64,000 nt of DNA from Pararhodobacter aggregans (GCF_003075525.1 NZ_QDDR01000001.1:744001-808000), one strand, 5' to 3'. Shown: positions 17,387 through 27,258, counted from the first letter of the stretch. Made by a program: numbers and translations. The notes: generated from the letters alone by a model not told the origin.

Positions 17387-19042
17387 ATGTCCGAAGTCGA
17401 AACCGGGATCGAACGCGAGTCGATGGAATACGATGTCGTCATCGTCGGCGCAGGCCCTGCCGGTCTGTCGGCGGCGATCCGGCTCAAGCAGCTCGATGCC
17501 GACCTCAATGTGGTCGTGCTGGAGAAGGGCTCGGAAGTCGGCGCGCATATCCTCTCGGGCGCGGTGCTGGACCCTTCGGGGCTGAACCGGCTGATCCCCG
17601 ACTGGAAGGAAAAGGGCGCCCCCCTGAACGTGCCGGTCACGCATGACAATTTCTATCTGCTGGGCGAGGCGGGCAAGATCCGCGTGCCGAACTGGCCGAT
17701 GCCGCCCCTGATGAACAACCACGGCAATTACATCGTCTCGATGGGCAACGTCACCCGCTGGATGGCCGAACAGGCTGAGGCGCTGGGCGTCGAGATCTTC
17801 CCGGGCATGGCCGCCAGCGCGCTGGTCTATGACGGCGACCGGGTGAAGGGCGTCGTCGCGGGCGAATTCGGACGCGAGGCCGATGGCTCGATGGGCCCGA
17901 ACTACGAGCCGGGGATGGAGCTGCACGGCAAATACGTCTTCATCGCCGAGGGCGTGCGCGGCTCGCTGGCCAAGCAGTTGATCGAGAAATACGAGCTGTC
18001 GAAGGGGCATTGCCCGCAGAAATTCGGCCTCGGGATGAAAGAGATCTGGGAGATCGACCCCGAGAAGCACCGCGAGGGCACCGTCACCCACACCATGGGC
18101 TGGCCGCTGGGCTCGAAAGCGGGCGGCGGCTCGTTCATCTATCATTTCGAGAACAATCAGGTGCTGATCGGTTTCGTCGTGCACCTGAACTACGCCAACC
18201 CCTACCTCTATCCCTACATGGAATTCCAGCACTTCAAGCACCATCCGATGGTGGCGGAGCTGCTGAAGGGCGGCAAGCGCGTGGCCTATGGCGCCCGGGC
18301 GATTTCCGAGGGCGGCTGGCAGTCGATCCCCAAGATGACCATGCCGGGCGCGGTGCTGCTGGGCTGCTCGGCGGGGCTGGTGAACGTGCCGCGGATCAAG
18401 GGCAACCACAACGCCATGCATTCGGGGATCGAGGCGGCCGAAGCTGCCTATGCCGCGATCCAGGCCGGGCGCGAGGGCGATGAGCTCACGATCTATGAGG
18501 AAAACGTCCGCGGCGGCGTGATCGGCAAGGACCTGAAGAAGGTCCGCAACGTCAAGCCGATGTGGTCGAAATGGGGCCTCGCGCCGTCGCTCGCGTTCGG
18601 CGGGCTGGACATGTGGACCAACACGCTGGGCTTTTCGCTGTTCGGCACGCTCCGGCACGGCAAGTCCGACGCCAAGGCCACCGGCGAGGCCAAGGATTTC
18701 AAGCCGATCGACTATCCCAAGCCCGATGGCGTGCTGTCCTTCGACCGGCTGACCAACGTCAGCTTCTCGTTCACCAACCACGAGGAAAGCCAGCCCGCGC
18801 ATCTCAAGCTCAAGGATCCCTCGATCCCGATCGCGGTGAACCTGCCGAAATACGCCGAGCCCGCGCAGCGTTATTGCCCGGCCGGCGTCTACGAGGTGGT
18901 CGAGAAGGACGGCAAGCCCGAGTTCGTCATCAACTTCCAGAACTGCGTCCACTGCAAGACCTGCGACATCAAGGACCCCAGCCAGAACATCAACTGGACC
19001 ACGCCGCAGGGCGGGGACGGGCCGAACTACCCGAATATGTGA
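17387..19042 (+). CDS. Electron transfer flavoprotein-ubiquinone oxidoreductase
   Basis: A 551-residue peripheral membrane flavoprotein that moves electrons from reduced ETF to ubiquinone during fatty-acid and amino-acid oxidation. The FAD-binding GAGPAGLSAAIRL lies near residue 21. The C-terminal 4Fe-4S domain is intact (YCPAGVYEV with CVHCKTCDIKDPSQNINW). The length matches the family. The start has GAGGAG upstream. It is monocistronic, with a long hairpin downstream. Acyl-CoA dehydrogenases such as the one at 9.9 kb feed it. Confidence 0.97.
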   Translation: MSEVETGIERESMEYDVVIVGAGPAGLSAAIRLKQLDADLNVVVLEKGSEVGAHILSGAVLDPSGLNRLIPDWKEKGAPLNVPVTHDNFYLLGEAGKIRVPNWPMPPLMNNHGNYIVSMGNVTRWMAEQAEALGVEIFPGMAASALVYDGDRVKGVVAGEFGREADGSMGPNYEPGMELHGKYVFIAEGVRGSLAKQLIEKYELSKGHCPQKFGLGMKEIWEIDPEKHREGTVTHTMGWPLGSKAGGGSFIYHFENNQVLIGFVVHLNYANPYLYPYMEFQHFKHHPMVAELLKGGKRVAYGARAISEGGWQSIPKMTMPGAVLLGCSAGLVNVPRIKGNHNAMHSGIEAAEAAYAAIQAGREGDELTIYEENVRGGVIGKDLKKVRNVKPMWSKWGLAPSLAFGGLDMWTNTLGFSLFGTLRHGKSDAKATGEAKDFKPIDYPKPDGVLSFDRLTNVSFSFTNHEESQPAHLKLKDPSIPIAVNLPKYAEPAQRYCPAGVYEVVEKDGKPEFVINFQNCVHCKTCDIKDPSQNINWTTPQGGDGPNYPNM

Positions 19043-19063
19043 CGGTCTCGCGGTTGCGTGATG

Positions 19064-19092
19064 GCGCGCGTCCCTGACGGAGGGACGCGCGC
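19064..19092 (+). terminator. Hairpin downstream of the ETF-quinone oxidoreductase gene
   Basis: GCGCGCGTCCC and GGGACGCGCGC pair perfectly over 11 bp around a seven-base loop, 21 bases after the stop codon. There is no T-run, so this is probably an mRNA-end hairpin or a terminator needing help. Confidence 0.55.
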
Positions 19093-19159
19093 ATTGCCCT
19101 TGCCGGGCCGGACCGCTACACCTTGGGCAACGCATCCCTGACCGACGCGGGAGTTCCCC

Positions 19160-20875
19160 TTGCCTCTTTCCCCCCGATTTCGCCCGGCCTCTCTGGCCCT
19201 GCTGCTGATCCCGGCCCTGGCGCTGGCGCCTCAGGCGGGGCGGGCCGAGGGGACGGCAGGCGCCTTCCTCGCCGCGCGCGAGGCCGGGGTGATGAACGAT
19301 TTCGCCGCCTCGCTGCCCTATCTGCAACGGCTGCAACAGGCCGATCCTTCCAATCTGGGTACGCTGGAAAGTCTGGCGGTCAGCGCCTTTTCCGTGGGCG
19401 AATTCGATCTGGCGGCGCAGACCGCGGGCGAACTGGCGGCGCTGGACCCGGCCAACCGGGCGGCGGCGCTGCTGCTTCTGGCCAAGGCCTTTCACGAGGG
19501 CGATTACGCCGCCGCGCTGACGATCAGCGACAGCGGGGCGTCGATCCATCCCCTGATCGAGGGGCTGGCCCGCGCCTGGGCGCAACTGGGCGCCGGGCGC
19601 ATGTCCGACGCGCTGGCGACGCTCGACACCGTGGCCGGGGTCGAGGGGATGCAGGCTTTCGCCGAATATTGCCGGGCGCTGATGCTGGCGACCGTCGGCG
19701 ATGTCGAAGGCGCCGTGGCGGTGATCGAGGATGACGCGGCCGGGGTGTCGACCGCGCTGAACCGGCGCGGCTATATCGCCTATGCCCAGCTTCTGGCGCT
19801 GAGCGAGCGCTACGACGACGCGCTGGCGCTGATCGACACGGTCTTCGCCCCGGGCGCCGATCCCGCCATCGACCGCATGCGCGCCGCCTATGCGGAAGGG
19901 CGGGCGCTGCCCTTCGACGTCATCGCCTCGCCCAGCGAGGGCATGGGCGAGGTGTTTTCGGTCATGGCCAATGCCATGGTCACCGGTCGCAACCCGCTGG
20001 AAGCGCTGATCTATTCGCAGGCCTCGGTCTGGGTGAATCCGGCGTTGACCGAGTCGCAGCTGCTGATCGGCCAGATCTTCGAAGAGATGGACCAGCCGCA
20101 GATGGCCGCTGCCGCCTACGAGGCGATCCCGGCCGACAACGTCTTCGGCAATGCCGCGCGGATGGGCCGGGCGCAGGTGCTGGAAACGCTGGGCCGCCGG
20201 GACGAGGCGATCGCCGATCTGCAGGCCATGGCCGAGGCCAATCCGCAAAGCTATGCCGCGCACAGCGTGCTGGGCGATTTCCTGCGCCGCGACAACCAGT
20301 TCGCCGAGTCCGCCGCCGCCTATACAAGGGCCATGGACCTGCTGACCGAGGCCGGGCTCGAACCGGAATGGCAGCTCTGGTTCTCGCGCGCGGTGGCCCT
20401 GTCGCGGGCCGATCAATGGCAGGCGGCCGAGGCCGATTTCCGCGCCGCGCTGGCCCTGCAGCCCGATCAGCCGACGGTGCTGAACTACCTCGGCTATTCG
20501 CTGATCGAACGCGGCGAGAAGCAGGACGAGGCGATGGAGATGATCGAGCGCGCCGTCGCGGGCGATCCCGACAGCGGCTATATCCTCGACAGCCTCGCCT
20601 GGGCGCTCTACCGGCTCGGTCGCTATGACGAGGCCGTGGGCCATATGGAGCGCGCGGTCGAGATGGAGCCGACCGACGCGGTGCTCAACGACCATCTGGG
20701 CGATGTCTATTGGGCCGTGGGCCGACACCGCGAGGCGCATTTCCAGTGGCGCCGGGCGCTGTCCTTCGCCCCGGCCGAGGATCTCGACGAAGAGCGTCTG
20801 CGCCGCAAGATCGAGGTCGGGCTTGACACCGTGCGGGCCGAGGCGGGCGAGCCGCCGCTGCACCCGGCGAACTGA
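19160..20875 (+). CDS. Secreted TPR-repeat protein
   Basis: A 571-residue protein with a signal peptide ([22 protein letters not shown]) and many tetratricopeptide repeats. Clear units include [43 protein letters not shown] and [21 protein letters not shown]. It is probably a periplasmic or outer-membrane scaffold. The start is a TTG preceded by GGGAG; no better ATG lies in frame at a suitable place. Its stop overlaps the ispE start (TGATG), so the two are coupled, an arrangement common in this family of bacteria. The specific role is unknown. Confidence 0.88.
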   Translation: MPLSPRFRPASLALLLIPALALAPQAGRAEGTAGAFLAAREAGVMNDFAASLPYLQRLQQADPSNLGTLESLAVSAFSVGEFDLAAQTAGELAALDPANRAAALLLLAKAFHEGDYAAALTISDSGASIHPLIEGLARAWAQLGAGRMSDALATLDTVAGVEGMQAFAEYCRALMLATVGDVEGAVAVIEDDAAGVSTALNRRGYIAYAQLLALSERYDDALALIDTVFAPGADPAIDRMRAAYAEGRALPFDVIASPSEGMGEVFSVMANAMVTGRNPLEALIYSQASVWVNPALTESQLLIGQIFEEMDQPQMAAAAYEAIPADNVFGNAARMGRAQVLETLGRRDEAIADLQAMAEANPQSYAAHSVLGDFLRRDNQFAESAAAYTRAMDLLTEAGLEPEWQLWFSRAVALSRADQWQAAEADFRAALALQPDQPTVLNYLGYSLIERGEKQDEAMEMIERAVAGDPDSGYILDSLAWALYRLGRYDEAVGHMERAVEMEPTDAVLNDHLGDVYWAVGRHREAHFQWRRALSFAPAEDLDEERLRRKIEVGLDTVRAEAGEPPLHPAN

Positions 20876-21720
20876 TGTCCGGCAGGGTCCGGGCCGTCGC
20901 CCCGGCCAAGATCAATCTGACCCTGCACGTCACCGGCCAGCGCGCCGACGGCTATCACCTGCTCGATTCGCTGGTGGTCTTCACCGAGGCGGGCGACGGG
21001 CTGACCCTGGCGGACGGACCGGGCCTGTCCCTGGACCTGACCGGCCCCGCGGCGCCCGCGCTGGCGGTCGAGCCTGACAATCTGGTCCTGCGCGCCGCCC
21101 GGGCCGTGGGCGCCACCCGCGCGGCCTTCACGCTGGAAAAGCGCCTGCCGGTGGCCTCGGGCATGGGGGGCGGCTCGTCCGACGCGGCGGCGGCGCTGAA
21201 GCTGCTGGCGGGGCGGGGCTTCCCGCCGCCCGATACCGCCGGGCTGATGCGGCTGGGCGCCGATCTGCCGGTCTGCATGGCCGCGCCCGCGCCCAGCCGC
21301 ATGACCGGGCTGGGCGAGGGCGTGGCGCCGGTGGCGGGGGTGCCCGCGCTTTGGCTCTTGCTGGTGAACCCGGGGCAGGCTCTGTCCACGCCCGCCGTCT
21401 TCAAGGCTCTGAATCAGCGCGACAATCCCCCGATGCCCGAGGTGCTGCCGGGCTGGTCCGACGCCCCGGCGCTGGCCGAATGGCTGCGGGACATGCGCAA
21501 TGATCTGGAGCCGCCTGCGACGGCGCTGATGCCCGGGATCGGCGATCTGCTGGCGGCGCTGCGGGCGCAGCCGGGCTGCCTGCTGGCGCGGATGACCGGC
21601 TCGGGCGCCACCTGTTTCGGGATCTTCGCCACCGAGGGCGCGGCGCAGGACGCGGCCCGCGCGCTGGCTGCGCCGGGGCGCTTCGTCTTGCCGACGCGCA
21701 GCCTGCCGTCGGTCAGGTGA
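20875..21720 (+). CDS. ispE: 4-diphosphocytidyl-2-C-methyl-D-erythritol kinase
   Basis: A 281-residue GHMP kinase of the MEP isoprenoid pathway that phosphorylates CDP-methylerythritol. Visible motifs are [24 protein letters not shown], the ATP-binding loop [21 protein letters not shown], and [12 protein letters not shown] near the C-terminus. The start overlaps the stop of the TPR gene. It converges on ispB, another isoprenoid gene, with only nine bases between the stops. Confidence 0.97.
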   Translation: MSGRVRAVAPAKINLTLHVTGQRADGYHLLDSLVVFTEAGDGLTLADGPGLSLDLTGPAAPALAVEPDNLVLRAARAVGATRAAFTLEKRLPVASGMGGGSSDAAAALKLLAGRGFPPPDTAGLMRLGADLPVCMAAPAPSRMTGLGEGVAPVAGVPALWLLLVNPGQALSTPAVFKALNQRDNPPMPEVLPGWSDAPALAEWLRDMRNDLEPPATALMPGIGDLLAALRAQPGCLLARMTGSGATCFGIFATEGAAQDAARALAAPGRFVLPTRSLPSVR

Positions 21721-21729
21721 AATCGCGGG

Positions 21730-22725
21730 TCAGTTGACCCGTTCGACCACGAAATCGGCCAGATCCGCCAGCATCGCCTTCAGCGGGTGATCGGGCAGCG
21801 GGTCGAGCGCCCGCCGGGCCCGCGCCGCCCAGTCCAGCGCCGTCTGCCGCGTGCTGGCCAGCGTGCCGTGCCGCGCCATCAGCGCCATGGCCTGCGCCAG
21901 ATCCGCATCCCGCTGCTCGCCCCGGCCGATGGTCCGCTCCCAGAAGGCGCGTTCCTCGGCATTGGCGGCGGCGATGGCGCGGATCACCGGCAGCGTGAGC
22001 TTGCGTTCGCGGAAATCGTCGCCGAGGTTCTTGCCAAGCCCGTCGCCCGCCCCGCCGTAATCGAGGAAATCGTCAACGATCTGGAAGCAGATCCCCAGCG
22101 CGTCGCCATAGTCGAAAAGCGCCTGCACCTGCGCCTCGGGCGCGCCGGCGACCACCGGGCCCACCTGCGTCGCGGCCGAGAACAGCGCCGCCGTCTTGCC
22201 GCGGATCACCGTCATATAGGTGTCTTCGGAGGTGGCGATGTTCTGCGCCGCGGTCAGCTGCAACACCTCGCCCTCGGCGATTACCGCCGCGGCGTTCGAC
22301 AGGATGCCCAGCGCCCGCAGGTTGCCGGGCTCGACCATCAGCTGGAAGGCCCGGGCAAAGAGGTAATCCCCCACCAGGACCGAGGATTTGTTGTCCCACA
22401 GCAGGTTCGCGGTCGGACGGCCCCGACGCTGGGCGCTTTCATCGACCACATCGTCATGCAGCAGCGTGGCGGTGTGGATGAATTCGACCGTCGCCGCCAG
22501 CTTCACATGCGCGTCGCCCCGGTAGCCGCAAAGCTGCGCCGCGGCCAGGGTCATCATCGGCCGGATGCGCTTGCCACCGGCCTCGATCAGATGCGCGGTG
22601 ACCTCGGGGATGCGGGGCGCGTTTTCGGAGGCCATGCGCTCGCGGATCAGCGCGTTCACCCGGCCCATGTCCTCGGCCAGCACCTGAGACAGGGCTTCCA
22701 GCGGACTGATTTGGGTGACGCTCAT
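21730..22725 (-). CDS. ispB: Polyprenyl (octaprenyl/decaprenyl) diphosphate synthase
   Basis: A 331-residue trans-prenyltransferase that makes the ubiquinone side chain. Both aspartate-rich motifs are present: LLHDDVVDESAQRRGRP (FARM) and QIVDDFLDYGG (SARM). EAGGKRIRPMM lies near the N-terminus. Chain length (C40 or C50) cannot be set from sequence by eye; C50 is common in Rhodobacteraceae. The start at 22725 (MSVTQISPLEAL) leaves 52 bases to the divergent DUF2007 gene. Confidence 0.94.
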   Translation of the reverse strand: MSVTQISPLEALSQVLAEDMGRVNALIRERMASENAPRIPEVTAHLIEAGGKRIRPMMTLAAAQLCGYRGDAHVKLAATVEFIHTATLLHDDVVDESAQRRGRPTANLLWDNKSSVLVGDYLFARAFQLMVEPGNLRALGILSNAAAVIAEGEVLQLTAAQNIATSEDTYMTVIRGKTAALFSAATQVGPVVAGAPEAQVQALFDYGDALGICFQIVDDFLDYGGAGDGLGKNLGDDFRERKLTLPVIRAIAAANAEERAFWERTIGRGEQRDADLAQAMALMARHGTLASTRQTALDWAARARRALDPLPDHPLKAMLADLADFVVERVN

Positions 22726-22777
22726 CGGCTGCCTGCCTTGCTTTGACAAGTCCGGGGCCTTGCCGTTTAGTGACCGG

Positions 22778-22981
22778 ATGAAAGAACTGCTGCGCACGAC
22801 CGATCCAACGGTGATCCCCTTCGCAACGGCCCTGCTCGCGGCCGAAGGTATAGAGGCCTTTGCGGTGGACGTCCATATGAGCGCGCTGGCCATTGTGCCG
22901 CAACGGCTGCTGGTGCGGGACGAAAACCTGTTCATGGCCAAGGCCATCCTGCGCGACAATGGCGTTCAGGTTGATGGCTGA
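22778..22981 (+). CDS. DUF2007-family small protein
   Basis: A 67-residue cytosolic protein, MKELLRTTDPTVIPFATALL and onward, matching the DUF2007 fold (a small ferredoxin-like domain related to PII-like signal proteins). Function is not established. The start at 22778 is the first ATG after ispB's divergent start. Its last bases overlap the start of the methyltransferase gene, so the two are coupled, a pairing often kept in Rhodobacteraceae. Confidence 0.85.
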   Translation: MKELLRTTDPTVIPFATALLAAEGIEAFAVDVHMSALAIVPQRLLVRDENLFMAKAILRDNGVQVDG

Positions 22982-23738
22982 GCCCGCACTCACGCGGGAC
23001 GTGTTTCTGGACGGCCGCCTGATCGCCTGGCAGCCGAAGGACGGCTACCGCGCGGCGACCGACCCCCTGCTGCTGGCCGCCGCGGTTCCGGCACGGCCGG
23101 GGCAGCGGGTGCTGGAACTGGGCTGCGGCGCGGGGGTGGCGCTGCTGGCGCTGGGCCTCAGGGTGCCGGGGCTGAGCCTGCGCGGCGTCGAACGGCAGGC
23201 GGAATACGCAGCGCTCGCCCGGCGCAATGGCGCCGAGAACGGCGTCGATCTGCAGGTGACCGAGGCCGATCTGGTGGCGCTGCCGCCCGAGCTGCGCGAA
23301 GGGTTCGACCATGTCATGGCCAACCCGCCCTATTACCGCCCGGGCTCGCCCCCCGCGCGCGACGCGGGGCGCGACGCCGCCCTGCGCGAGGAGACGCCGC
23401 TGGCCGACTGGGTGGCGACCGGTCTCAGACGGGCGAAAGGCGGCGGTTTCCTGACGCTGATCCATCTGGCCGAGCGTCTGCCCGAGATCCTGGCGGCGCT
23501 GGGCGGCCGGGCCTCGGCCACGGTGCGGCCGATCGCCGCGCGCGAGGGCAGGGCGGCCGGTCGCGTGCTGGTCCAGGCCCGCAAGGGCGGCCGCGCGCCA
23601 TTCCGGCTGCTGGCGCCGCTCGTGATGCACGAAGGCCCCGCGCACCGGGCCGATGGCGACGATTTCACCCCCGGCGCGCAGGCGATCCTGCGCCACGCGC
23701 AGGCGCTCGACTGGGGTGATTCCGCGGTTTCGGCCTGA
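22974..23738 (+). CDS. TrmN6-like SAM-dependent N6-adenine methyltransferase
   Basis: A 254-residue class I methyltransferase. The SAM loop VLELGCGAGVALLALGL lies near residue 44 and the adenine N6 catalytic motif appears as MANPPYYRPGS, as in the tRNA1(Val) A37 methyltransferase TrmN6/YfiC. The likely substrate is a tRNA adenine, though a protein or other RNA target is possible. The start ATG at 22974 overlaps the upstream DUF2007 gene. Confidence 0.87.
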   Translation: MAEPALTRDVFLDGRLIAWQPKDGYRAATDPLLLAAAVPARPGQRVLELGCGAGVALLALGLRVPGLSLRGVERQAEYAALARRNGAENGVDLQVTEADLVALPPELREGFDHVMANPPYYRPGSPPARDAGRDAALREETPLADWVATGLRRAKGGGFLTLIHLAERLPEILAALGGRASATVRPIAAREGRAAGRVLVQARKGGRAPFRLLAPLVMHEGPAHRADGDDFTPGAQAILRHAQALDWGDSAVSA

Positions 23739-23846
23739 ACCCGCCGGTCCGGTCAAATTGCCGCAAAACAACTTCGGGTTTCATGTGACAAACCGATGAA
23801 ACTGTGGTGCACTGATGTCTCGGATACCCGAAACAGGAGGATACCA

Positions 23847-24014
23847 ATGTCGTTGACTTCGCATCTTCAGGAATTGCGCCGCCGCCATCAGGCCCTGTCG
23901 GACCAGGTTGAAGTGGCCCAGCGCGCGCCGGGCAAGGACGACCTGGCCATCGCCGAGATGAAGAAGCAGAAGCTCCGCCTGAAAGAGCAGATCACTCGCC
24001 TTGCGGCTGAGTGA
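23847..24014 (+). CDS. DUF465/YdcH-family small coiled-coil protein
   Basis: A 55-residue protein (MSLTSHLQELRRRHQALSDQ, then an amphipathic Lys/Arg-rich helix ending RLAAE). It fits the DUF465/YdcH family of short helical hairpins, whose role is unknown. A strong ACAGGAGG ribosome site lies nine bases before the ATG at 23847. Its 3' end overlaps the convergent transporter gene by 23 bases. Confidence 0.88.
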   Translation: MSLTSHLQELRRRHQALSDQVEVAQRAPGKDDLAIAEMKKQKLRLKEQITRLAAE

Positions 24015-24873
24015 CGCGTGACGACCCGGCGCGCGCGGCGAGGGCCGCGCCGCCGGTGATGACCAGGGCTGCCAGGGCCAGCGACAGGCTGGCCGGCGCC
24101 ATCCCGGCCAGCACCAGCGCCAGCGTGGACAGGAGTGGCGCCGCATAGGACGCCGTCCCCAAGAGCTGGATGTCCCCGCCCTTGACCCCCACATCCCAGG
24201 TGTAGAAGGCCAGCCCCACCGGGCCGAGCCCCAGCGCCAGAATGGCCAGCCAGCCCCAGGCGCTTTCCGGCCAGATCGTCGTCTCCAGCCCCCAATGCGC
24301 CAGGGTGGACAGCAGCGCCGTGGCGAGGCAGGTGACCGCGACCGCCTCGGTCGGCACGCCCGCCAGCCGCCGCGAGCCCAGCGAATAGCCCGCCCAGGTC
24401 AGCGCCGCCACGAAGGCCACCGCATAGCCCGCCATCGCGCCCGAGACCGCGCCGATCCCGCCCGCGACGATCAGCGCCGCCCCGGCGAAGGCCAGGAGCG
24501 CCCCGGCGATATGCCCCGGACGCAGCGTCTCGCCCGGCAGAAGGCCCGAGAAGAGCACGATGAACAGCGGCCAGAGGTAGCAGATCAGCCCGGCCTCGGC
24601 CGCGGGGGCCAGCCTGAGCGCGGTGAAATAGAGGAAGTGATAGCCAAAAAGCCCCGCCGTGCCGAAGGCATAGGCCGAGAGCGGCACCGCGCGCAGCTTG
24701 GCGAGGCTGCCGTTCGCGACGATCCAGACCAGCCCGACAGCGCCGCCGATGGCGAAGGTCAGCGCGGTCAGCAGGAAGGGGGGCACCGGCGCGGTGGCCA
24801 CCGTGAAGAGCGCCAGCAGCGACCAGAGCGCCACCGCCGAGAATCCCACCCAGGTTGCCTTGCGCCGTGCCAT
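23992..24873 (-). CDS. EamA/DMT-superfamily metabolite exporter
   Basis: A 293-residue inner-membrane protein with ten hydrophobic segments in two EamA repeats (WVGFSAVALWSLLALFTVAT; VAFVAALTWAGYSLGSRRLAG). LICYLWPLFIVLFSGLLPGE is typical of the drug/metabolite transporter family. The start at 24873 (MARRKATWVG) removes an unrelated upstream extension. Substrate unknown; amino-acid or aromatic compound export is usual for the family. It converges on the DUF465 gene with a short overlap. Confidence 0.9.
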   Translation of the reverse strand: MARRKATWVGFSAVALWSLLALFTVATAPVPPFLLTALTFAIGGAVGLVWIVANGSLAKLRAVPLSAYAFGTAGLFGYHFLYFTALRLAPAAEAGLICYLWPLFIVLFSGLLPGETLRPGHIAGALLAFAGAALIVAGGIGAVSGAMAGYAVAFVAALTWAGYSLGSRRLAGVPTEAVAVTCLATALLSTLAHWGLETTIWPESAWGWLAILALGLGPVGLAFYTWDVGVKGGDIQLLGTASYAAPLLSTLALVLAGMAPASLSLALAALVITGGAALAARAGSSRVTQPQGE

Positions 24874-25018
24874 CGTCCCGTCCCGATTGAACCGGGACCC
24901 GACCCGGCACGACAGAAAAGCGTACCCTTTGGGAAAGGACAAGCCGATGAGTGCCGGTCTTCCACAATCGAGCGTCGCGCGGGGCGCCGCACTCTCCGAA
25001 CCGCCGGGGAGGGGCGTG

Positions 25019-25204
25019 ATGATCCACGCGCCCCTCCTCCTTGCGTTGCTGCTCGCGCTGGGCGGGCCGGCGCTGGGCCAGCCCACGGGCCCCGGCAATT
25101 CCAGCGGTGATGTGGTCCTGCAGGGCGACATGCCCCTGCCGCCACCGCGCCCGCGGCCTCGGGGTCCGGCAGCGCCCGGCTGCTGCACCGGCCTGTCGCG
25201 CTGA
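25019..25204 (+). CDS. Small secreted proline-rich peptide (hypothetical)
   Basis: A 61-residue reading frame with a clear signal peptide (MIHAPLLLALLLALGGPALG) and a short mature part: GNSSGDVVLQGDMPLPPP, a Pro/Arg stretch and a CC pair near the end. GGGGAGGGG lies just upstream of the ATG at 25019; an earlier in-frame ATG at 24947 would bury the signal peptide. A perfect 13-bp terminator hairpin begins six bases after the stop. I know no homologue. Confidence 0.55.
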   Translation: MIHAPLLLALLLALGGPALGQPTGPGNSSGDVVLQGDMPLPPPRPRPRGPAAPGCCTGLSR

Positions 25205-25209
25205 AACGC

Positions 25210-25237
25210 ACAGGGCGGGGCCGAGGCCCCGCCCTGT
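25210..25237. terminator. Bidirectional hairpin between the small peptide gene and phaB
   Basis: ACAGGGCGGGGCC and GGCCCCGCCCTGT are perfect complements over 13 bp around GA. It lies between two convergent genes and has no T-run on the plus strand. Confidence 0.75.
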
Positions 25238-25257
25238 CGTTCCGCCCCCGGAAGGGA

Positions 25258-25980
25258 TCAGACGAAGAATTGCGCGCCGTTGGCGCTGATGGTCGAGCCG
25301 TTGACGAAGCCCGCGTCATCCGAGATGAGGAAGGCCACGCAGCGGGCGATTTCCTCGGGCTCGCCCAGACGGCCCGCCGGGATCCCGGCGATGATCGATT
25401 CGCGCACCTTTTCCGGAACCGCCATCACCATTTCCGTGGCGATATAGCCCGGGCAGACCGCGTTGGCGGTGATGCCGAAGCGCGCGCCTTCCTGGGCCAG
25501 CGACTTGACGATGCCCAGATCGCCGGCCTTGGTCGCGGCATAGTTCACCTGGCCGAACTGGCCCTTCTGCCCGTTGATCGAGCTGATGACGACCACGCGG
25601 CCGAACTTGCGCTCGCGCATCCCGGGTCAGAGCGGATGGACGGTGTTGAAGACGCCGGTCAGGTTGGTGTCGATGACCTGCTTCCACTGATCGGGGGTCA
25701 TCTTGTGGAAGGGCGCGTCGCGGGTGATGCCGGCATTGGCGATCACCACATCGACCGGGCCCAGATCGGCCTCGACCTGGGCGATCCCGGCTTTCGAGGC
25801 GTCGTAATCGGCGACGTTCCACTTGTAGGTCTTGATGCCGGTCTCGGCGGTGAACTTGGCCGCCGCCTCGTCATTGCCGGCGTAATTGGCGGCGACGGTG
25901 TAGCCCGCGTTCTTCAATGCGACCGAAATCGCAGCGCCGATACCGCGCGACCCACCCGTAACCAGTGCAACCCGTCCCAT
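25258..25980 (-). pseudogene. phaB: Acetoacetyl-CoA reductase interrupted by an in-frame TGA
   Basis: The full frame is 240 codons, the normal length of NADPH-dependent acetoacetyl-CoA reductase in PHB synthesis. Residues 1-117 (MGRVALVTGGSRGIGAAISV to NTVHPL) hold the Rossmann glycine motif. Codon 118 (25627-25629) is TGA; the next codons are in the same frame and continue as PGMRERKFGRVVVISSINGQ with the catalytic Tyr-x-x-x-Lys in NYAATKAG. Relatives have Trp at this place (HP-x-W-x-GMRERKFGR), so TGG to TGA explains it. As read, the product would lack the active site. The gene follows phaA with its own AGGAGG site. A sequencing error is possible. Confidence 0.85.
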
Positions 25981-26027
25981 ATTTTCCTCCTGGGTATTGG
26001 CGTTGTAATTCTATTATCGAAATGAAA

Positions 26028-26056
26028 GGGCGGGCGCAACAAAGTTGCGCCCGCCC
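26028..26056 (-). terminator. Hairpin in the phaA-phaB spacer
   Basis: GGGCGGGCGCAAC and GTTGCGCCCGCCC are perfect complements over 13 bp around a three-base loop, 29 bases after the phaA stop. On the minus strand the stem is followed by TTTCATTTCG. It should reduce transcription into phaB or protect the phaA message. Confidence 0.7.
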
Positions 26057-26085
26057 CTGGCAATTCCTTGCGAGATTCAGGCGCC

Positions 26086-27258
26086 TTAGCGCTCGATGCA
26101 CATGGCAACGCCCATGCCGCCGCCGATGCACAGCGTGGCGAGGCCCTTCTTGGCGCCGCGGCGCTGCATCTCGAAGATCAGCGTGTTGAGGATCCGCGCG
26201 CCCGAGGCGCCGATCGGGTGGCCGATGGCGATGGCGCCGCCGTTGACGTTCACCACCTCGGGGTTCCAGCCCATGTCCTTGTTGACTGCGCAGGCCTGGG
26301 CGGCGAAGGCTTCGTTGGCTTCGACGAGGTCCAGGTCGGCGGCGTTCCAGCCGGCTTTCTCCAGCGCCTTGCGCGAGGCGAAGATCGGGCCCACGCCCAT
26401 GATCGCCGGGTCGAGGCCCGCGGTGGCGTAGGAGGCGATGCGCGCCAGCGGCGTCAGCCCGCGGCGGGCGGCTTCGGCTTCCGACATCAGCATGACGGCA
26501 GCGGCACCGTCGTTGAGCCCCGAGGCGTTGGCAGCGGTGACCGAGCCGTCCTTGGTGAAGGCGGGCTTCAGCTTCTGCATGGCCTCGATCGTGGCGCCGT
26601 GGCGGATGTATTCATCGGAATCGACCACGATATCGCCCTTGCGGGTCTTGATGGTGAAGGGGATCACCTCGTCGGCGAATTTCCCGGCCTTCTGCGCGGC
26701 CTCGGCCTTGTTCTGGCTGGCGACGGCGAATTCATCCTGCATCTCGCGGCTGATCTGCCACTTCTGCGCGACATTCTCGGCCGTCTGGCCCATGTGGTAG
26801 CCGTTGAAGGCGTCCCAGAGCCCGTCCTTGATCATCGAATCGATGAACTTCATGTCGCCCATCTTGGTGCCGGCGCGCAGATGCGCGACATGGGGGCTGA
26901 GCGACATGTTTTCCTGACCGCCGGCGATGACGATGGCCGCGTCACCAAGCTGGACGTGCTGGGCGCCCAGCGCCACGGCGCGCAGGCCCGAGCCGCAGAC
27001 CTGGTTGATGCCCCAGGCCGAGGCCTCCTGCGGCAGACCGGCGAGGATCGCCGCCTGGCGGGCCGGGTTCTGGCCCTGGCCCGCGGTCAGCACCTGGCCG
27101 AGGATGGTTTCCGACACCTCCGCCTTGTCGATCCCGGCGCGGGCAACGACCGCTTCGATGACCGCGGCGCCCAGTTCATGGGCGGGCGTATTGGCGAAGC
27201 TGCCGTTGAACGAACCGACTGCGGTTCGGCCGGCAGAGACGATAACGACGTTGGTCAT
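26086..27258 (-). CDS. phaA: Acetyl-CoA C-acetyltransferase (beta-ketothiolase)
   Basis: A 390-residue biosynthetic thiolase that condenses two acetyl-CoA to acetoacetyl-CoA for polyhydroxybutyrate and the ethylmalonyl-CoA route. The nucleophile is Cys88 ([13 protein letters not shown]). The catalytic His is in [11 protein letters not shown] and the second Cys in [13 protein letters not shown]. It is upstream of phaB in the usual order; phaC is not in this window. Expression probably starts in the 182-base spacer before the EAL gene. Confidence 0.97.
   Translation of the reverse strand: MTNVVIVSAGRTAVGSFNGSFANTPAHELGAAVIEAVVARAGIDKAEVSETILGQVLTAGQGQNPARQAAILAGLPQEASAWGINQVCGSGLRAVALGAQHVQLGDAAIVIAGGQENMSLSPHVAHLRAGTKMGDMKFIDSMIKDGLWDAFNGYHMGQTAENVAQKWQISREMQDEFAVASQNKAEAAQKAGKFADEVIPFTIKTRKGDIVVDSDEYIRHGATIEAMQKLKPAFTKDGSVTAANASGLNDGAAAVMLMSEAEAARRGLTPLARIASYATAGLDPAIMGVGPIFASRKALEKAGWNAADLDLVEANEAFAAQACAVNKDMGWNPEVVNVNGGAIAIGHPIGASGARILNTLIFEMQRRGAKKGLATLCIGGGMGVAMCIER

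Noticed and set aside
17237-20863. A 1208-codon open frame on the minus strand opposite the ETF-quinone oxidoreductase and TPR genes
   Set aside because: It is antisense to two well-recognised genes, lacks any family motif and is rich in His, Arg and Gln, as expected when high-GC codons are read backwards.
25627-25629. The TGA in phaB as a selenocysteine or other recoded codon
   Set aside because: Relatives have Trp, not Cys or Sec, at this position, and I see no hairpin of SECIS type after the codon. A nonsense mutation or sequencing error is simpler.
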